From: CAYXTW01 sp964452645
GTDB taxonomy: Bacteria > Zixibacteria > MSB-5A5 > GN15 > PGXB01
DNA: 64,000 nucleotides
Reading direction: 5' to 3'
Assembly (NCBI GenBank): GCA_964452645.1
Contig: CAYVMO010000002.1
Coordinates: 1-64,000, forward strand
Numbering within the stretch: the first letter of the stretch is position 1; every line of letters starts with the position of its first letter. The position numbers and the translations under genes were made by a program. Of this stretch, positions 52,140 to 60,831 are shown in pieces. The notes under the pieces are model-generated. The model did no database searches, was not told where the DNA came from, and was given only the letters and a program-made list of their open reading frames with translations.

Positions 52140-53309
52140 TTAGAAATTGACGACAAATGCCGTCTGAACTCTGAGGTCTTTGCTGCTGTCAGTATCTTTG
52201 TACTTGGTCTCCCATTGAGAAACTTCCAGCCCGAGCGAAACCTGCGGAACAATATAGTACTGGATATTTCCGAAAATACTCATATTGTAAGCACGATCGC
52301 CGCTGGCCAGATCAGCGTCATCAGGATCGTCAATACCGGCGCCGGCGCCGAATTGAACTTTGTTCGTCGGCTTGACCCACATTGAACCCCAGCCGCCGAA
52401 GGAAGCCAGACCATCTATCCGGTTGCCATTGACGATGGCACCGAAATAGTCGCCCAAATTGGACCCGGTATAGCCTTCACCGGAGATACCGAAGTTCGGA
52501 GTAAAGTCAACCTTTAAATGTCCTGCGACACACCAGCTTTCATATTTCTGGGAGTTTCCCAAATTGGTCTCGGCCTTCAATTGACCCCATAAACCGGAAA
52601 CGCCGGCACGGACCGAAGATCCGGAACTAAAATTATGGGTAACATCAAGAATACCCTGAAACGAGGGGATACCGGCGTCAGTGCCGTCGTCGGCGCCATC
52701 GGCATTCTCACCCAGAGCCAGCGAGAAGGTCGGGGTCAGATCACTGCCGATTGTGCGGAAGAAACCGCCGGCGAAAGTGACCTGGGTTTGATCGTTCGGA
52801 GCGGCAATGTACCACAGGCTAACCTGCGGGCGGCGATAGCCTATATTACCACATCCCCACAGGGCGGAATAATTTAAAGTCGAGGGATTCAAGGGTGCAA
52901 TCATATCAAAGGTCTGTCCGGCCAGAAGCTTGAAGCTGCCGGTTTGATATGTAAAGTAGGCGTGCCTTAGCAGAAATATCGCTGTATTTTCGGCACCGCC
53001 ACCGTACAAATCGAATTCCACATTGGCGGTAACTTTGGCATTACGGTATCCATTACCCGTAGCGGTAAAACCAACCCGACTCTCTTTGTGAGTCATGTTG
53101 AACTGCTCGTCATCATTTCCGTTCTGCTGCGGTTCAACCCACATGATGTAGTTACCGTCGTTAGTCAGATTCTGGTCATAGGACGCATCGAGTTTGATGT
53201 ACCCGTACCAGTCGAATTTGAAGGTCGGTCTATCCGTTGCTGACAGGCCTGCTACCAGCAGCAGGATAAAACAGACGGTCAATAATGTTGTGGTGACTGA
53301 TGTTTTCAT
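52140..53309 (-). CDS. Outer-membrane porin (DcaP-like)
   Basis: A 389-residue barrel. Signal peptide (LLTVCFILLLVAGLSATD) and a first strand FDWYGYIKLDASYDQN. Later features are ESRVGFTATGNGYRNAKVTA, EFDLYGGG, LRHAYFTYQTGSFKLLAGQT, GNIGYRRPQVSLWY and the terminal strand RVQTAFVVNF ending in Phe. The DcaP family shares the DWYGYIKL-D and ESRxG patterns. Trimeric porins of this family pass dicarboxylates and other anions. A strong GGAGGAG stands before the ATG and a 15-bp hairpin follows the stop; both fit a highly expressed gene. Confidence 0.85.
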   Translation of the reverse strand: MKTSVTTTLLTVCFILLLVAGLSATDRPTFKFDWYGYIKLDASYDQNLTNDGNYIMWVEPQQNGNDDEQFNMTHKESRVGFTATGNGYRNAKVTANVEFDLYGGGAENTAIFLLRHAYFTYQTGSFKLLAGQTFDMIAPLNPSTLNYSALWGCGNIGYRRPQVSLWYIAAPNDQTQVTFAGGFFRTIGSDLTPTFSLALGENADGADDGTDAGIPSFQGILDVTHNFSSGSSVRAGVSGLWGQLKAETNLGNSQKYESWCVAGHLKVDFTPNFGISGEGYTGSNLGDYFGAIVNGNRIDGLASFGGWGSMWVKPTNKVQFGAGAGIDDPDDADLASGDRAYNMSIFGNIQYYIVPQVSLGLEVSQWETKYKDTDSSKDLRVQTAFVVNF

Positions 53310-53820
53310 CTGCAGTCTCCTCCTTAGATTATAGAAGTGCTGAATTAATATTTTGATTTCATGATTACATACATCAATGCAATCGTCGTTTGCGACATGC
53401 CGATGATGCTTTCATGCAGTTTACGCTAAGAATCACGTATTTTTTCTGCGGCTTTACCCTCCTTGTTTTGCGTTTTCGTTGATAGTTTTTCGATATATGA
53501 TTTTGCTTGATTTTAGATCTGTATTTATATTCCTGCCTCCGGTATTAGCCATTGGGTCCTGTACGAATTTCCGGATAAGGGTACAGGGATAATTGCCCCT
53601 CAAATAAATGTGTCTTAGCCCATCGGTCACGCTATAATCTCCCTGTGGAGGATGTTATTCGTGTAGTATCTATTAACGGTATAAAGTCCGAGACTTTTAG
53701 GGGTCGAAAGTAAAATACGAATTTATGTTTGCGGAAGTGTTTAAATTTTGAACAGTGTCGATATTCGCCTGTTAAATAGGCTATAAAATGCTGTTATTTG
53801 AAGCCGGAAGTATAAAAAAA
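53310..53820. other. 511-base gene-free interval between porin and tRNA-Ala genes
   Basis: It contains the porin leader (GGAGGAG before the start codon) but no convincing promoter hexamer pair was found. An inverted repeat CCTGTAC (53558-53564) / GTACAGG (53581-53587) with a 16-base spacer could be an operator. No open frame of coding character. The downstream end runs into the T-rich tail of the tRNA gene. Confidence 0.55.
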
Positions 53821-53893
53821 TGGAGCCGAGGGGAGTCGAACCCCTGACCTCTTGACTGCCAGTCAAGCGTTCTCCCAACTGAACTACGGCCCC
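53821..53893 (-). tRNA. tRNA-Ala (anticodon GGC)
   Basis: 73 bases on the minus strand fold as a full cloverleaf: acceptor GGGGCCG/CGGCTCC with the G3:U70 pair that identifies alanine, D-arm GTTC/GAAC, anticodon arm CTTGA-CTGGCAG-TCAAG giving GGC, variable AGGTC, T-arm AGGGG-TTCGACT-CCCCT and A73. CCA is not encoded; a run of seven T follows directly and should terminate transcription. A TTGACA-16-TATATT promoter precedes it by ten bases from the predicted start site. Confidence 0.97.
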
Positions 53894-53910
53894 ATTGATA
53901 CAGGTTTTTC

Positions 53911-53938
53911 AATATATTTCAAACGCGGGCAATGTCAA
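53911..53938 (-). promoter_or_regulatory. Promoter of tRNA-Ala
   Basis: Minus strand: TTGACA (53938-53933), 16-base spacer, TATATT (53916-53911). The predicted start site is near 53904, about ten bases before the tRNA. Confidence 0.85.
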
Positions 53939-53954
53939 GATATTTATTCCCGCG

Positions 53955-54623
53955 TCATTCTGAGATTTTAGACAGAGACGACGTGCAATGACCGATCGAC
54001 TTCCTCAATTTTATCATTCGCCCGGCGATAGTATTTTTATAATTGAGAGAATCAAGATAAGTGAGCTTTTCAATGGTAGCTTTAATGCGACCGGCGGCGC
54101 GATCGATTGACCGTACTTTTTTTCTGATATCGTCAGGCAATTTATATTTGCCGTTAAGCAGGATTTCAGTGCTGGCAGTAATTGTCATTAAGGGATTATT
54201 GATTTCATGGCATAAAGTCGCGGCCGTTTCGGTCACAAGTTGAATTTCATCTCTTTCAACGGGGATGGTCTCCGGCCATTTATGGCGGAGCATAATGCTT
54301 TTTCCCGCCGACAGTCTCTCATCGGTTTCGCCCTGTAGTTTTTTAAGTTTATGAACCGAATCGTTACGCGGATTGCCGATAACCACCGGTATATTTCTTT
54401 GTTTTGCCAGACCAACTAATTCCCGCATACCTGAAAGAAAAAGGTCGCAATCGGAATCGATTATGATATAAGCGATATGGCCGTTTTCTATATAGCTACG
54501 AAAGTCGTCCGGATCGGAAATCAATTTGAATTTCGTGCCGCTATCTCCATTTTTGGGCAGAACAGGATTTATTGAATCAATCGACTTATCGGTGAATATC
54601 AATATGGCTTCTGATGGATTCAT
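53955..54623 (-). CDS. Receiver-like plus DHp histidine-kinase fragment protein (no ATPase domain)
   Basis: A 222-residue protein. The N-terminal 110 residues resemble a receiver-like fold (AYIIIDSDCDLFLSGMRELV, GLAKQRNIPVVIGNPRN). The C-terminal part is a DHp domain with H-box TLCHEINNPLMTITASTEIL. There is no HATPase domain (no N, G1 or G2 box) before the stop. The downstream sequence was checked for a frameshifted ATPase and none was seen before tRNA-Ala. It could take phosphate from another kinase or serve as a dimer partner. It follows the PAS/GAF gene by 18 bases. Confidence 0.75.
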   Translation of the reverse strand: MNPSEAILIFTDKSIDSINPVLPKNGDSGTKFKLISDPDDFRSYIENGHIAYIIIDSDCDLFLSGMRELVGLAKQRNIPVVIGNPRNDSVHKLKKLQGETDERLSAGKSIMLRHKWPETIPVERDEIQLVTETAATLCHEINNPLMTITASTEILLNGKYKLPDDIRKKVRSIDRAAGRIKATIEKLTYLDSLNYKNTIAGRMIKLRKSIGHCTSSLSKISE

Positions 54624-54641
54624 GTATATGCTTAAACCGTA

Positions 54642-55499
54642 TCAGATATTGGTCTTATTCGCATCGCCGAATAAAAATGAATATAGAGCGTTACCGAGAA
54701 AACCTGTCAGACTATTAAGGTCAATATCGACCTGCTCGATATCGCCGCTATGGAAAAACCGGATCATCCCCCAGCATTTATTTTTATTTACCAGCGGATA
54801 ACAGGATTCCATGCATTCAGGGGTTTCAATATTCTCCGGTGTATCGGGGATTTCGATCGTATGGTTCAGAAGCGGCTGTTGGCTTGAAATGACTTCCAGA
54901 TAACGTGCTTCCGAGGTACATAAGTCCGCTTCCATATCGGTGTCGTCTGATTGTGAAACGTCCGCAATCAGATCAAGCATTTTATCGCCGGCCGAATAAA
55001 TCGAAGATTGAATAATTTTATCCGATTTCAGGAAGACATGCATTAATTCCTCCCAGTCGATATTTCCCTTCAGGGCGGCGAGATAATTAAAAATTTGTCG
55101 GGGTATCTCCTCCAAATTATCAGGCTCGGCAGCCGATATTCGATTACCGAAAGGATTTATGATTATCTGATAATTGGCCGGATTACCGCCGATAAAATTG
55201 AGTGAAATTATGGAAGAATATTCGATATAGTTTTTTTGAGAATCCTTAAATACCAGGTCCGTCGTCTCATAAAATGATTCGTAACGATTACGGTTATTTA
55301 AAACGCTAATAACGGCGGCGTAAGATTCTTCATCAAGGAATTCGGCGATATCGCGTCCGAATAATTCCTCACTCGGCAGCCCGAGAAGCTGCTCGACCAG
55401 AGCGTCGACATTGACGATTCTCCCGATTAAATCGATTTTGAGTAAGGCGCACCGTCGAAAACTTTTTTTATCAGTGCGGCTGGAAATCTGTGTTTCCAT
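54642..55499 (-). CDS. PAS and GAF-like sensory protein
   Basis: A 285-residue protein. N-terminal PAS domain (LLKIDLIGRIVNVDALVEQL, LGLPSEELFGRDIAEFLDEE) then a linker (GNRISAAEPDNLEEIPRQIF) and a GAF-like domain (CTSEARYLEVISSQQPLLNH, CYPLVNKNKCWGMIRFFHSG). No kinase, cyclase or output domain. It lies between the subtilase (six bases) and the DHp protein (18 bases), so the two small genes together look like a divided sensor kinase. Confidence 0.7.
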   Translation of the reverse strand: METQISSRTDKKSFRRCALLKIDLIGRIVNVDALVEQLLGLPSEELFGRDIAEFLDEESYAAVISVLNNRNRYESFYETTDLVFKDSQKNYIEYSSIISLNFIGGNPANYQIIINPFGNRISAAEPDNLEEIPRQIFNYLAALKGNIDWEELMHVFLKSDKIIQSSIYSAGDKMLDLIADVSQSDDTDMEADLCTSEARYLEVISSQQPLLNHTIEIPDTPENIETPECMESCYPLVNKNKCWGMIRFFHSGDIEQVDIDLNSLTGFLGNALYSFLFGDANKTNI

Positions 55500-55505
55500 A
55501 AATAA

Positions 55506-57461
55506 CTATTTTTTGAAAACCTTTAATTTTCGCGTCACTCTGTCGGTCTCAACCAATATTAAATATACTCCGGCGGCCACCCGGCTGCCTTTGTTATTCC
55601 CGCCTCGCCACACAATCGTTCCCGCCTCCTCATTATAAGAATCGGAAAAATCGTCCCAAACTTTCTCTCCATTTACCGAATAAATGGAAATATTTTTCGG
55701 CAGGCCCGAACCGGTTCCCAGGAAAATCGTTACCGTATCCGAAAATGGATTAGGACCGGCGATGATGTCCGGATCGGCAAAGACCGTGAAAGAGACGGTT
55801 TCGCTGGCCATCATCATACCGGCGCTGGCGTTATACTGGATTTGCCTGGTTCCGATATCTTCGGGTATCGCTTTATAAGTCAAGCGGGCGGTGCTATCGC
55901 CGGTCTTTACGAATTCAGCGCTAACAGGAAGATTGTAAGCTGCGAATGAAACGTCGTTTGTATCCTGGCCGAAAACGGAAACGATCAGATTCAGCGAATC
56001 GCCCAAAACCAGCCTAACGGGATTTATAGGATTAAATTCAAAAAGCCCGGCGGCTTCAAATGTGTCAAAAATGCCGTATCCAAAATCATTGTTGGGACTG
56101 TCATATCTGTCGGCCGAGCGGATCATCGCTTCCTTTAAATCGATTGGCGACCAATCAGGATGTAGCTGAAGAAGCAGGGCTGCCGCTCCCGCCGCCAATG
56201 GACAGGCAAATGAAGTTCCATCCCCGCCCGAGTATCCTGTACCCGGATTGGCGCGATAAACATTTACACCCATAGCCATGATATCCGGTTTTATCCGACC
56301 GTCATAGGTGGGCCCGGGCGATGAAAACGAGGCTAAAGCGCCGGTGCTGGTCACCGCTCCGACAGCCATAACCGAGTCGCCGTCGGCCGGGGGAGTAATA
56401 TGAGGGAAGGACGTCCCTCTTTCATTACCGGCGGAATTAAAAACAGCGATACCGCGCGATACGGCGATATCGGCGGCAATTGTGGTTGTCGCCGTGTTGC
56501 CGTCCAGATCGGCAAATGTGTACCAGTCAAAATAACCGAGTGAAGACGATATAATATCGGCACCCATAATGTCGGCCCATTCAGCCGCCGCCACCCAGTT
56601 GTCTTCCTCAGTTTGATTTTCATAACTCATGACTTCGGTCGCCGCCACCATAAAATCGGCTCCATAAGCCGCACCGATTAATATGTTGTCGGCGCGTCCG
56701 CCGGCAACTGAAAGCGTCGAGGTGCCGTGACTTGGATTGACCAGAGAATCGTCCATAAAGGCCGAATCGGCGATTAGATGCAGGCTATCGAAAACCGGAT
56801 GATTCAGATCGAACCCGGTATCAAAAAGGGCAATCAGGACACCCGCACCGGTGTAGCCCAGATAATGCATCAAGGGGACATTTATCTGGTCGAGCTGGGT
56901 GTATGAAGGGCCGTACCAACTGATCGGCAAATCGGTGGATGGCTTCGGAATTTTGGATGGGATTTCTTCCTGATTTTCGGGCGGGGGACGTCTTACGGCT
57001 TTGAGAACCGGTCTGATTTCCGAAATAAAGGGCAAAGCTGAAATGCGGTTTACAGTTTGATAGTCAGCGTAAAGAGAGACGGCGTTCAGCCATCGAGATT
57101 GATGAATAATTTCCAGACCCATTGATTCCAGAGTTTGGATATACTCCTGATTGACCGGCAAATCATAAAAATCAAAAGTTGTCGTTTTTTTGGCGCGGTT
57201 TATTCGCCGCGTAATCGAGCGCCGGGAAAACTTGTTTCCGACCCGTTCTAACGCGGCTTTAAGCGAATTGTTATCGGCTATTCCCTTGTCGGTGAAAAAC
57301 ACCCAGACTTTGAATTTCGCGCTGCGCGCAGAGTTTTTTAATTTATCTTCAAATTTCAATGTAATCTTCGGAGATTTCGAAGCGATTTTTAGCGGAATAT
57401 CGGACGCCTGCAAGGCACCGAACAACATTAACATAAGAAGAATGGCAGCACATTTTTTCAT
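55506..57461 (-). CDS. Secreted subtilisin-family (S8) serine protease with FlgD/T9SS-like C-terminal module
   Basis: A 651-residue protein. Signal peptide (MKKCAAILLMLMLFGALQAS), an N-terminal prodomain-like part, then the catalytic triad: Asp in GVLIALFDTGFDLNHPVFD, His in VNPSHGTSTLSVAGGR, Ser in GDGTSFACPLAAGAAALLLQ. The C-terminus (AGPNPFSDTVTIFLGTG, ISIYSVNGEKVWDDF, AAGVYLILVETDRVTRKLKV) is a FlgD-like/type A sorting module like those recognised by the type IX secretion system. Probably a cell-surface or secreted protease. It begins 11 bases after the ABC ATPase gene. Confidence 0.9.
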   Translation of the reverse strand: MKKCAAILLMLMLFGALQASDIPLKIASKSPKITLKFEDKLKNSARSAKFKVWVFFTDKGIADNNSLKAALERVGNKFSRRSITRRINRAKKTTTFDFYDLPVNQEYIQTLESMGLEIIHQSRWLNAVSLYADYQTVNRISALPFISEIRPVLKAVRRPPPENQEEIPSKIPKPSTDLPISWYGPSYTQLDQINVPLMHYLGYTGAGVLIALFDTGFDLNHPVFDSLHLIADSAFMDDSLVNPSHGTSTLSVAGGRADNILIGAAYGADFMVAATEVMSYENQTEEDNWVAAAEWADIMGADIISSSLGYFDWYTFADLDGNTATTTIAADIAVSRGIAVFNSAGNERGTSFPHITPPADGDSVMAVGAVTSTGALASFSSPGPTYDGRIKPDIMAMGVNVYRANPGTGYSGGDGTSFACPLAAGAAALLLQLHPDWSPIDLKEAMIRSADRYDSPNNDFGYGIFDTFEAAGLFEFNPINPVRLVLGDSLNLIVSVFGQDTNDVSFAAYNLPVSAEFVKTGDSTARLTYKAIPEDIGTRQIQYNASAGMMMASETVSFTVFADPDIIAGPNPFSDTVTIFLGTGSGLPKNISIYSVNGEKVWDDFSDSYNEEAGTIVWRGGNNKGSRVAAGVYLILVETDRVTRKLKVFKK

Positions 57462-57472
57462 TTTAAATCCTT

Positions 57473-58198
57473 TTAATTGACATTTCCGAGAAAATCTCGT
57501 GTTCTTCGTCGAGTCGGATTATCGAGAATCTGCGATGGCGGCCCGTCCTCGACGATTTTGCCGTTTTCCATAAAAATCATGCGGTCGGCAACTTCACGCG
57601 CGAAGCTCATCTTATGCGATACAATCAACATTGTCATACCTTCCGAAGCCAGTTTTTTCATAACCTCCAGTACTTCGCCGATCATTTCCGGATCGAGTGC
57701 CGAGGTGACTTCGTCAAAAAGCATAATTTTCGGATCCATCGCCAGCGCGCGGGCGATAGCCACACGCTGTTTTTGCCCGCCGGAAAGCTCAGCCGGATAT
57801 GAATCGACCTTATCTATCAGACCGACCGATTCCAGAAGCCGACGCCCCTTTTCGGCCGCCTCCCGTGACGAACGTTTTCTAACAATTTTCTGAGCCAGCA
57901 TTATATTATCTAAGACGGTCAAATGGGGGAAAAGGTTGAATTGTTGAAAGACCATGCCGACCTCAAGTCGGAGATCATGCATATTTTTGTGATTCTTATC
58001 CACGGTGATATCATCGATAATAATTTGACCGGAATTAAAATCTTCCAGGGCATTAAGGCAGCGCAGAAGGGTCGATTTTCCGGAGCCGGACGGCCCGATT
58101 ATTACAGCGACTTCTCCCTTTTTTATCTCCAGCGAGATATTATCCACGGCGATTATATCGCCGAACCGGCAAACCAGATTTTTTACACTAATAAACAT
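57473..58198 (-). CDS. glnQ: Polar amino acid ABC transporter ATPase (GlnQ/HisP-like)
   Basis: A 241-residue ABC ATPase. Walker A IGPSGSGKSTLLRCLNALED, Q-loop VFQQFNLFPHLTVLDN, signature LSGGQKQRVAIARALAMDPK, Walker B MLFDEVTSALDP, switch His in VSHKMSFAREVADRM. The typical GlnQ family layout. Its ATG overlaps the permease stop by one base (TAATG). The solute-binding protein is not adjacent. The subtilase gene follows in the same direction. Confidence 0.9.
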   Translation of the reverse strand: MFISVKNLVCRFGDIIAVDNISLEIKKGEVAVIIGPSGSGKSTLLRCLNALEDFNSGQIIIDDITVDKNHKNMHDLRLEVGMVFQQFNLFPHLTVLDNIMLAQKIVRKRSSREAAEKGRRLLESVGLIDKVDSYPAELSGGQKQRVAIARALAMDPKIMLFDEVTSALDPEMIGEVLEVMKKLASEGMTMLIVSHKMSFAREVADRMIFMENGKIVEDGPPSQILDNPTRRRTRDFLGNVN

Positions 58199-58878
58199 TA
58201 ATTCTGCGTGCCGAATCCTTTCACGGCATAAAACCGCTCAAGATATTTTACGACTTTTGTTAATGTTAAAGTCATCACAAGATAAATCAGGCCGACCATC
58301 AGCCAGGTCTGAAAATCGACGAAATATTGGGAATAATATTCGCGCCCGGCGCGTGTGAGTTCGCGCATCCCGATAATCGAAACCAGCGATGAATCTTTCA
58401 GTGAGGCGATAAACTGGTTGGCGATCGGCGGGATAACGATCCGCCACGATTGCGGGATAATAACATATCGAAGCGTCTGAAAACGGGTCATACCGAGCGA
58501 CAGCGCCGCCTCATACTGACCGTGCGCGATGGCGTTAATGCCGGAGCGGAAAATCTCGGCCAGATAAGCCGAATAACATATCCCCACTGCCAGAACGCCG
58601 GCGGTGAAACGGTCCAGATTCAGCAGGCCGCCCAGTCCGAAATAGATAAAAAATATCTGCACGAGAAGGGGAACACCCCTTATGACGTTGATATACACTC
58701 CGGCCAGCCCGGCAATGGCCGGAATTTTGGAAATCCGTAAAACGCCGATTATCATTCCCAGAACCAGCGCCAGAGAAAAAGAGGTGATGGTAATCAATAC
58801 TGTCCATGGTACGGCCGGGATAAGATATTTAAAAATAGCCCAGTAAAGAATAATCTGTTCCGCCGCCCAATCGAGCAA
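58198..58878 (-). CDS. Polar amino acid ABC transporter permease (HisM/GlnP-like)
   Basis: A 226-residue membrane protein with five segments. VLITITSFSLALVLGMIIGV, YINVIRGVPLLVQIFFIYFG and the EAA-like loop EAALSLGMTRFQTLRYVIIP with QSWRIVIPPIANQFI are the family marks. It starts with TTG 58878, which has GGAGG six bases upstream. Overlaps the ATPase gene by one base. First gene of the five-gene minus-strand chain. A weak promoter TTGACG-17-TAGCTT is possible upstream. Confidence 0.88.
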   Translation of the reverse strand: MLDWAAEQIILYWAIFKYLIPAVPWTVLITITSFSLALVLGMIIGVLRISKIPAIAGLAGVYINVIRGVPLLVQIFFIYFGLGGLLNLDRFTAGVLAVGICYSAYLAEIFRSGINAIAHGQYEAALSLGMTRFQTLRYVIIPQSWRIVIPPIANQFIASLKDSSLVSIIGMRELTRAGREYYSQYFVDFQTWLMVGLIYLVMTLTLTKVVKYLERFYAVKGFGTQN

Positions 58879-59011
58879 AACCCGCCTCCATTAAAGAAGT
58901 TAAAGCTAAGTCAATGGCGTATCGGCGTCAAGGAAGAAATGATTTAGACGATTTCGTTAAAAACGGCTGGTATTTTCCGAATTAAAAATAGATAAAACGG
59001 GGTAAAAATAC

Positions 59012-59039
59012 TTGACAGAATTTTTTTATTGGGTATATT
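59012..59039 (+). promoter_or_regulatory. Promoter of rplM
   Basis: TTGACA (59012-59017), 16-base spacer, TATATT (59034-59039). The predicted start site near 59046 gives a leader of about 40 bases with a GGCTTT/AAAGCC stem (59044-59049 with 59071-59076) adjacent to the Shine-Dalgarno. Confidence 0.85.
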
Positions 59040-59043
59040 CAAT

Positions 59044-59085
59044 GGCTTTGTAAGATAAGATTGAACCGGTAAAGCCGGGGGAAAG
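59044..59085 (+). promoter_or_regulatory. Short leader of rplM with a stem next to the Shine-Dalgarno
   Basis: GGCTTT (59044-59049) can pair with AAAGCC (59071-59076); GGGGGAAAG lies directly after and ATG is at 59086. The stem is in the right place to limit initiation, as leader RNAs of ribosomal protein operons do. An L13-responsive role is only a guess. Confidence 0.35.
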
Positions 59086-59529
59086 ATGAAGACTTATATA
59101 CCGAAGATAGCCGACGTAAACAAAGATAAGAAGTGGTATCTGATCGACCTGAAGGGTGTTACACTGGGAAGAGCTGCTATTGAAGTGGCCAATATCCTGC
59201 GTGGGAAGAACAAACCAATATTTACGCCGCACATGGATACCGGCGATTTTGTTATCGCTGTTAATGCCTCGCGAATGAAAGTAACCGGGGCCAAAGCTCA
59301 GCAGAAAAAATATTACCGCTATACCGGTTACCCGGGCGGGTTAAGGATTACGACTCTTGAAAAGATGATGCTTAATGATCCCTCACGGGTTTTCACGTAT
59401 GCCGTCAAGGGGATGCTTCCCAAGAACCGGCTGGGACGGAAAATAATACAAAAGCTGCGCGTTTATTCCGATGAGAAACATCCTCATCAGGCCCAGCAGC
59501 CGGAAATGTTGAAATTATTTGAATCTTAA
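59086..59529 (+). CDS. rplM: 50S ribosomal protein L13
   Basis: A 147-residue protein with DKKWYLIDLKGVTLGRAAIE, VANILRGKNKPIFTPHMDTG, and KMMLNDPSRVFTYAVKGMLP, the core of L13. The N-terminal part (MKTYIPKIADVNKD) is normal. First gene of rplM-rpsI-rpsB-tsf-pyrH-frr, with a strong promoter. L13 is an early-assembly 50S protein; in E. coli it represses its own operon. Confidence 0.97.
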   Translation: MKTYIPKIADVNKDKKWYLIDLKGVTLGRAAIEVANILRGKNKPIFTPHMDTGDFVIAVNASRMKVTGAKAQQKKYYRYTGYPGGLRITTLEKMMLNDPSRVFTYAVKGMLPKNRLGRKIIQKLRVYSDEKHPHQAQQPEMLKLFES

Positions 59530-59541
59530 TAGAGAAAGCAG

Positions 59542-59934
59542 ATGACGGAGACTTTATTTTCTGCAACCGGAAGAAGGAAAGAGGCTGTCGCTCGAGTTTC
59601 GATGAAAGTCGGTGGCGGCATTTTTCAAATTAACGGCAAAACGTTAAAAGAATATTTAAAGCGTGAAGTTCTGGTTGATATTGTCAACGAGCCGATGAAG
59701 GAAACCGATACCCTCGGCAAACTGGATATTACCTGCAAAGTCAGAGGGGGCGGTCTTTCGGGGCAGGCGGGAGCGATTCGTCTGGCGATCTCCCGGGCGA
59801 TTTCCCGGCTCGACACGGATTCAAGACCGCTTCTGAGGAAAAAGGGTTATCTCACCCGTGATCCGCGGGAAGTGGAACGAAAAAAATACGGTCAGCCGAA
59901 AGCACGCAAACGCTTCCAGTATTCGAAGCGATAA
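59542..59934 (+). CDS. rpsI: 30S ribosomal protein S9
   Basis: A 130-residue protein. FSATGRRKEAVARVSMKVGG, VRGGGLSGQAGAIRLAISRA and the C-terminal KKYGQPKARKRFQYSKR are all S9 marks; the terminal SKR contacts the P-site tRNA. 12 bases after rplM. The usual L13-S9 pair. Confidence 0.97.
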   Translation: MTETLFSATGRRKEAVARVSMKVGGGIFQINGKTLKEYLKREVLVDIVNEPMKETDTLGKLDITCKVRGGGLSGQAGAIRLAISRAISRLDTDSRPLLRKKGYLTRDPREVERKKYGQPKARKRFQYSKR

Positions 59935-60047
59935 TGATAATCCGGACGAATCCGGAAATAAGCACATCTCGTTGAAGGTCCGGCGGTCCAAATCTGGCCC
60001 GGATCATTGCGCGGGATGGATGAGAAACTAAACTGAAAGGTTCACTA

Positions 60048-60815
60048 ATGATCCAACCGCAAATCAAGAATTTACTCGAAGCCGGGGTTCATTTTGGTCA
60101 TCAGACTCGACGCTGGAATCCCAAAATGAAACCGTTTATTTTTACCGAGCGCAACGGAATTTATATTATTGACCTGAATAAAACGCTTGAAGCGATTAAC
60201 AAGGCTTGTCAGAAGGTGAAGGAAGTGATATCGCGCGGGCAATCGGTTTTGTTTGTCGGCACCAAGAAGCAGGCCAAGGATGTTATTAAGACCGAGTCTA
60301 TTCGCTGTACCCAGTTTTATGTTACCGAACGCTGGCTGGGCGGTATGCTGACCAATTTTTCCACGATTAAGGCATCCATCAAGCGGCTCAAAGATATGGA
60401 GCGAATGAAGGAAGAGGGAGAGTTGGAAAAATTCACCAAAAAAGAAAGGGCCAGTTTCGATCGCAAGATGGAAAAACTGGAAAAGGTGCTCGGTGGTATT
60501 AAGGATATGAATTATCTTCCGGGGCTGGTTTTTGTCGTCGATGTCAAAAAGGAAAAAATCGCCGTTCTTGAAGCCTCCAAACTGGGCATACCCATTATCG
60601 GGATTATCGACACCAATGCCGATCCGGATCCGATTGACTTTCCTATCGCGGCCAATGACGATGCCATTAAATCGATTAAAATTATAACGCAGACGATTGT
60701 TGATGCCTTAGTCGAAGCCCAGCAATCGGTTTCCGAGTCGGAGATCATGGAAAAAGTCGAGGCCGATACCGCGTCCCGGGTGACCACTTATACGTCACCC
60801 GAAGAAGAAAAATAG
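60048..60815 (+). CDS. rpsB: 30S ribosomal protein S2
   Basis: A 255-residue protein: LLEAGVHFGHQTRRWNPKMK, FTERNGIYIIDLNKTLEAI, VTERWLGGMLTNFSTIKASI, and DTNADPDPIDFPIAANDDAI. The 113-base gap before it has a TCCGGA direct repeat (AATCCGGA and GAATCCGGA) but no promoter of the TTGACA type. It is followed 16 bases later by tsf, the standard rpsB-tsf pair. Confidence 0.97.
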   Translation: MIQPQIKNLLEAGVHFGHQTRRWNPKMKPFIFTERNGIYIIDLNKTLEAINKACQKVKEVISRGQSVLFVGTKKQAKDVIKTESIRCTQFYVTERWLGGMLTNFSTIKASIKRLKDMERMKEEGELEKFTKKERASFDRKMEKLEKVLGGIKDMNYLPGLVFVVDVKKEKIAVLEASKLGIPIIGIIDTNADPDPIDFPIAANDDAIKSIKIITQTIVDALVEAQQSVSESEIMEKVEADTASRVTTYTSPEEEK

Positions 60816-60831
60816 CAGGAAGGCACTTATT

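Noticed and set aside
53310..53820. Sigma-54 promoter or c-di-GMP riboswitch before the porin gene
   Set aside because: No GG-N10-GC pair with the right spacing and no GEMM core were found on either strand.
59935..60047. rpsB leader riboswitch-like element
   Set aside because: Only a direct repeat containing TCCGGA was seen; no stable fold or match to the known S2 leader could be shown by eye.
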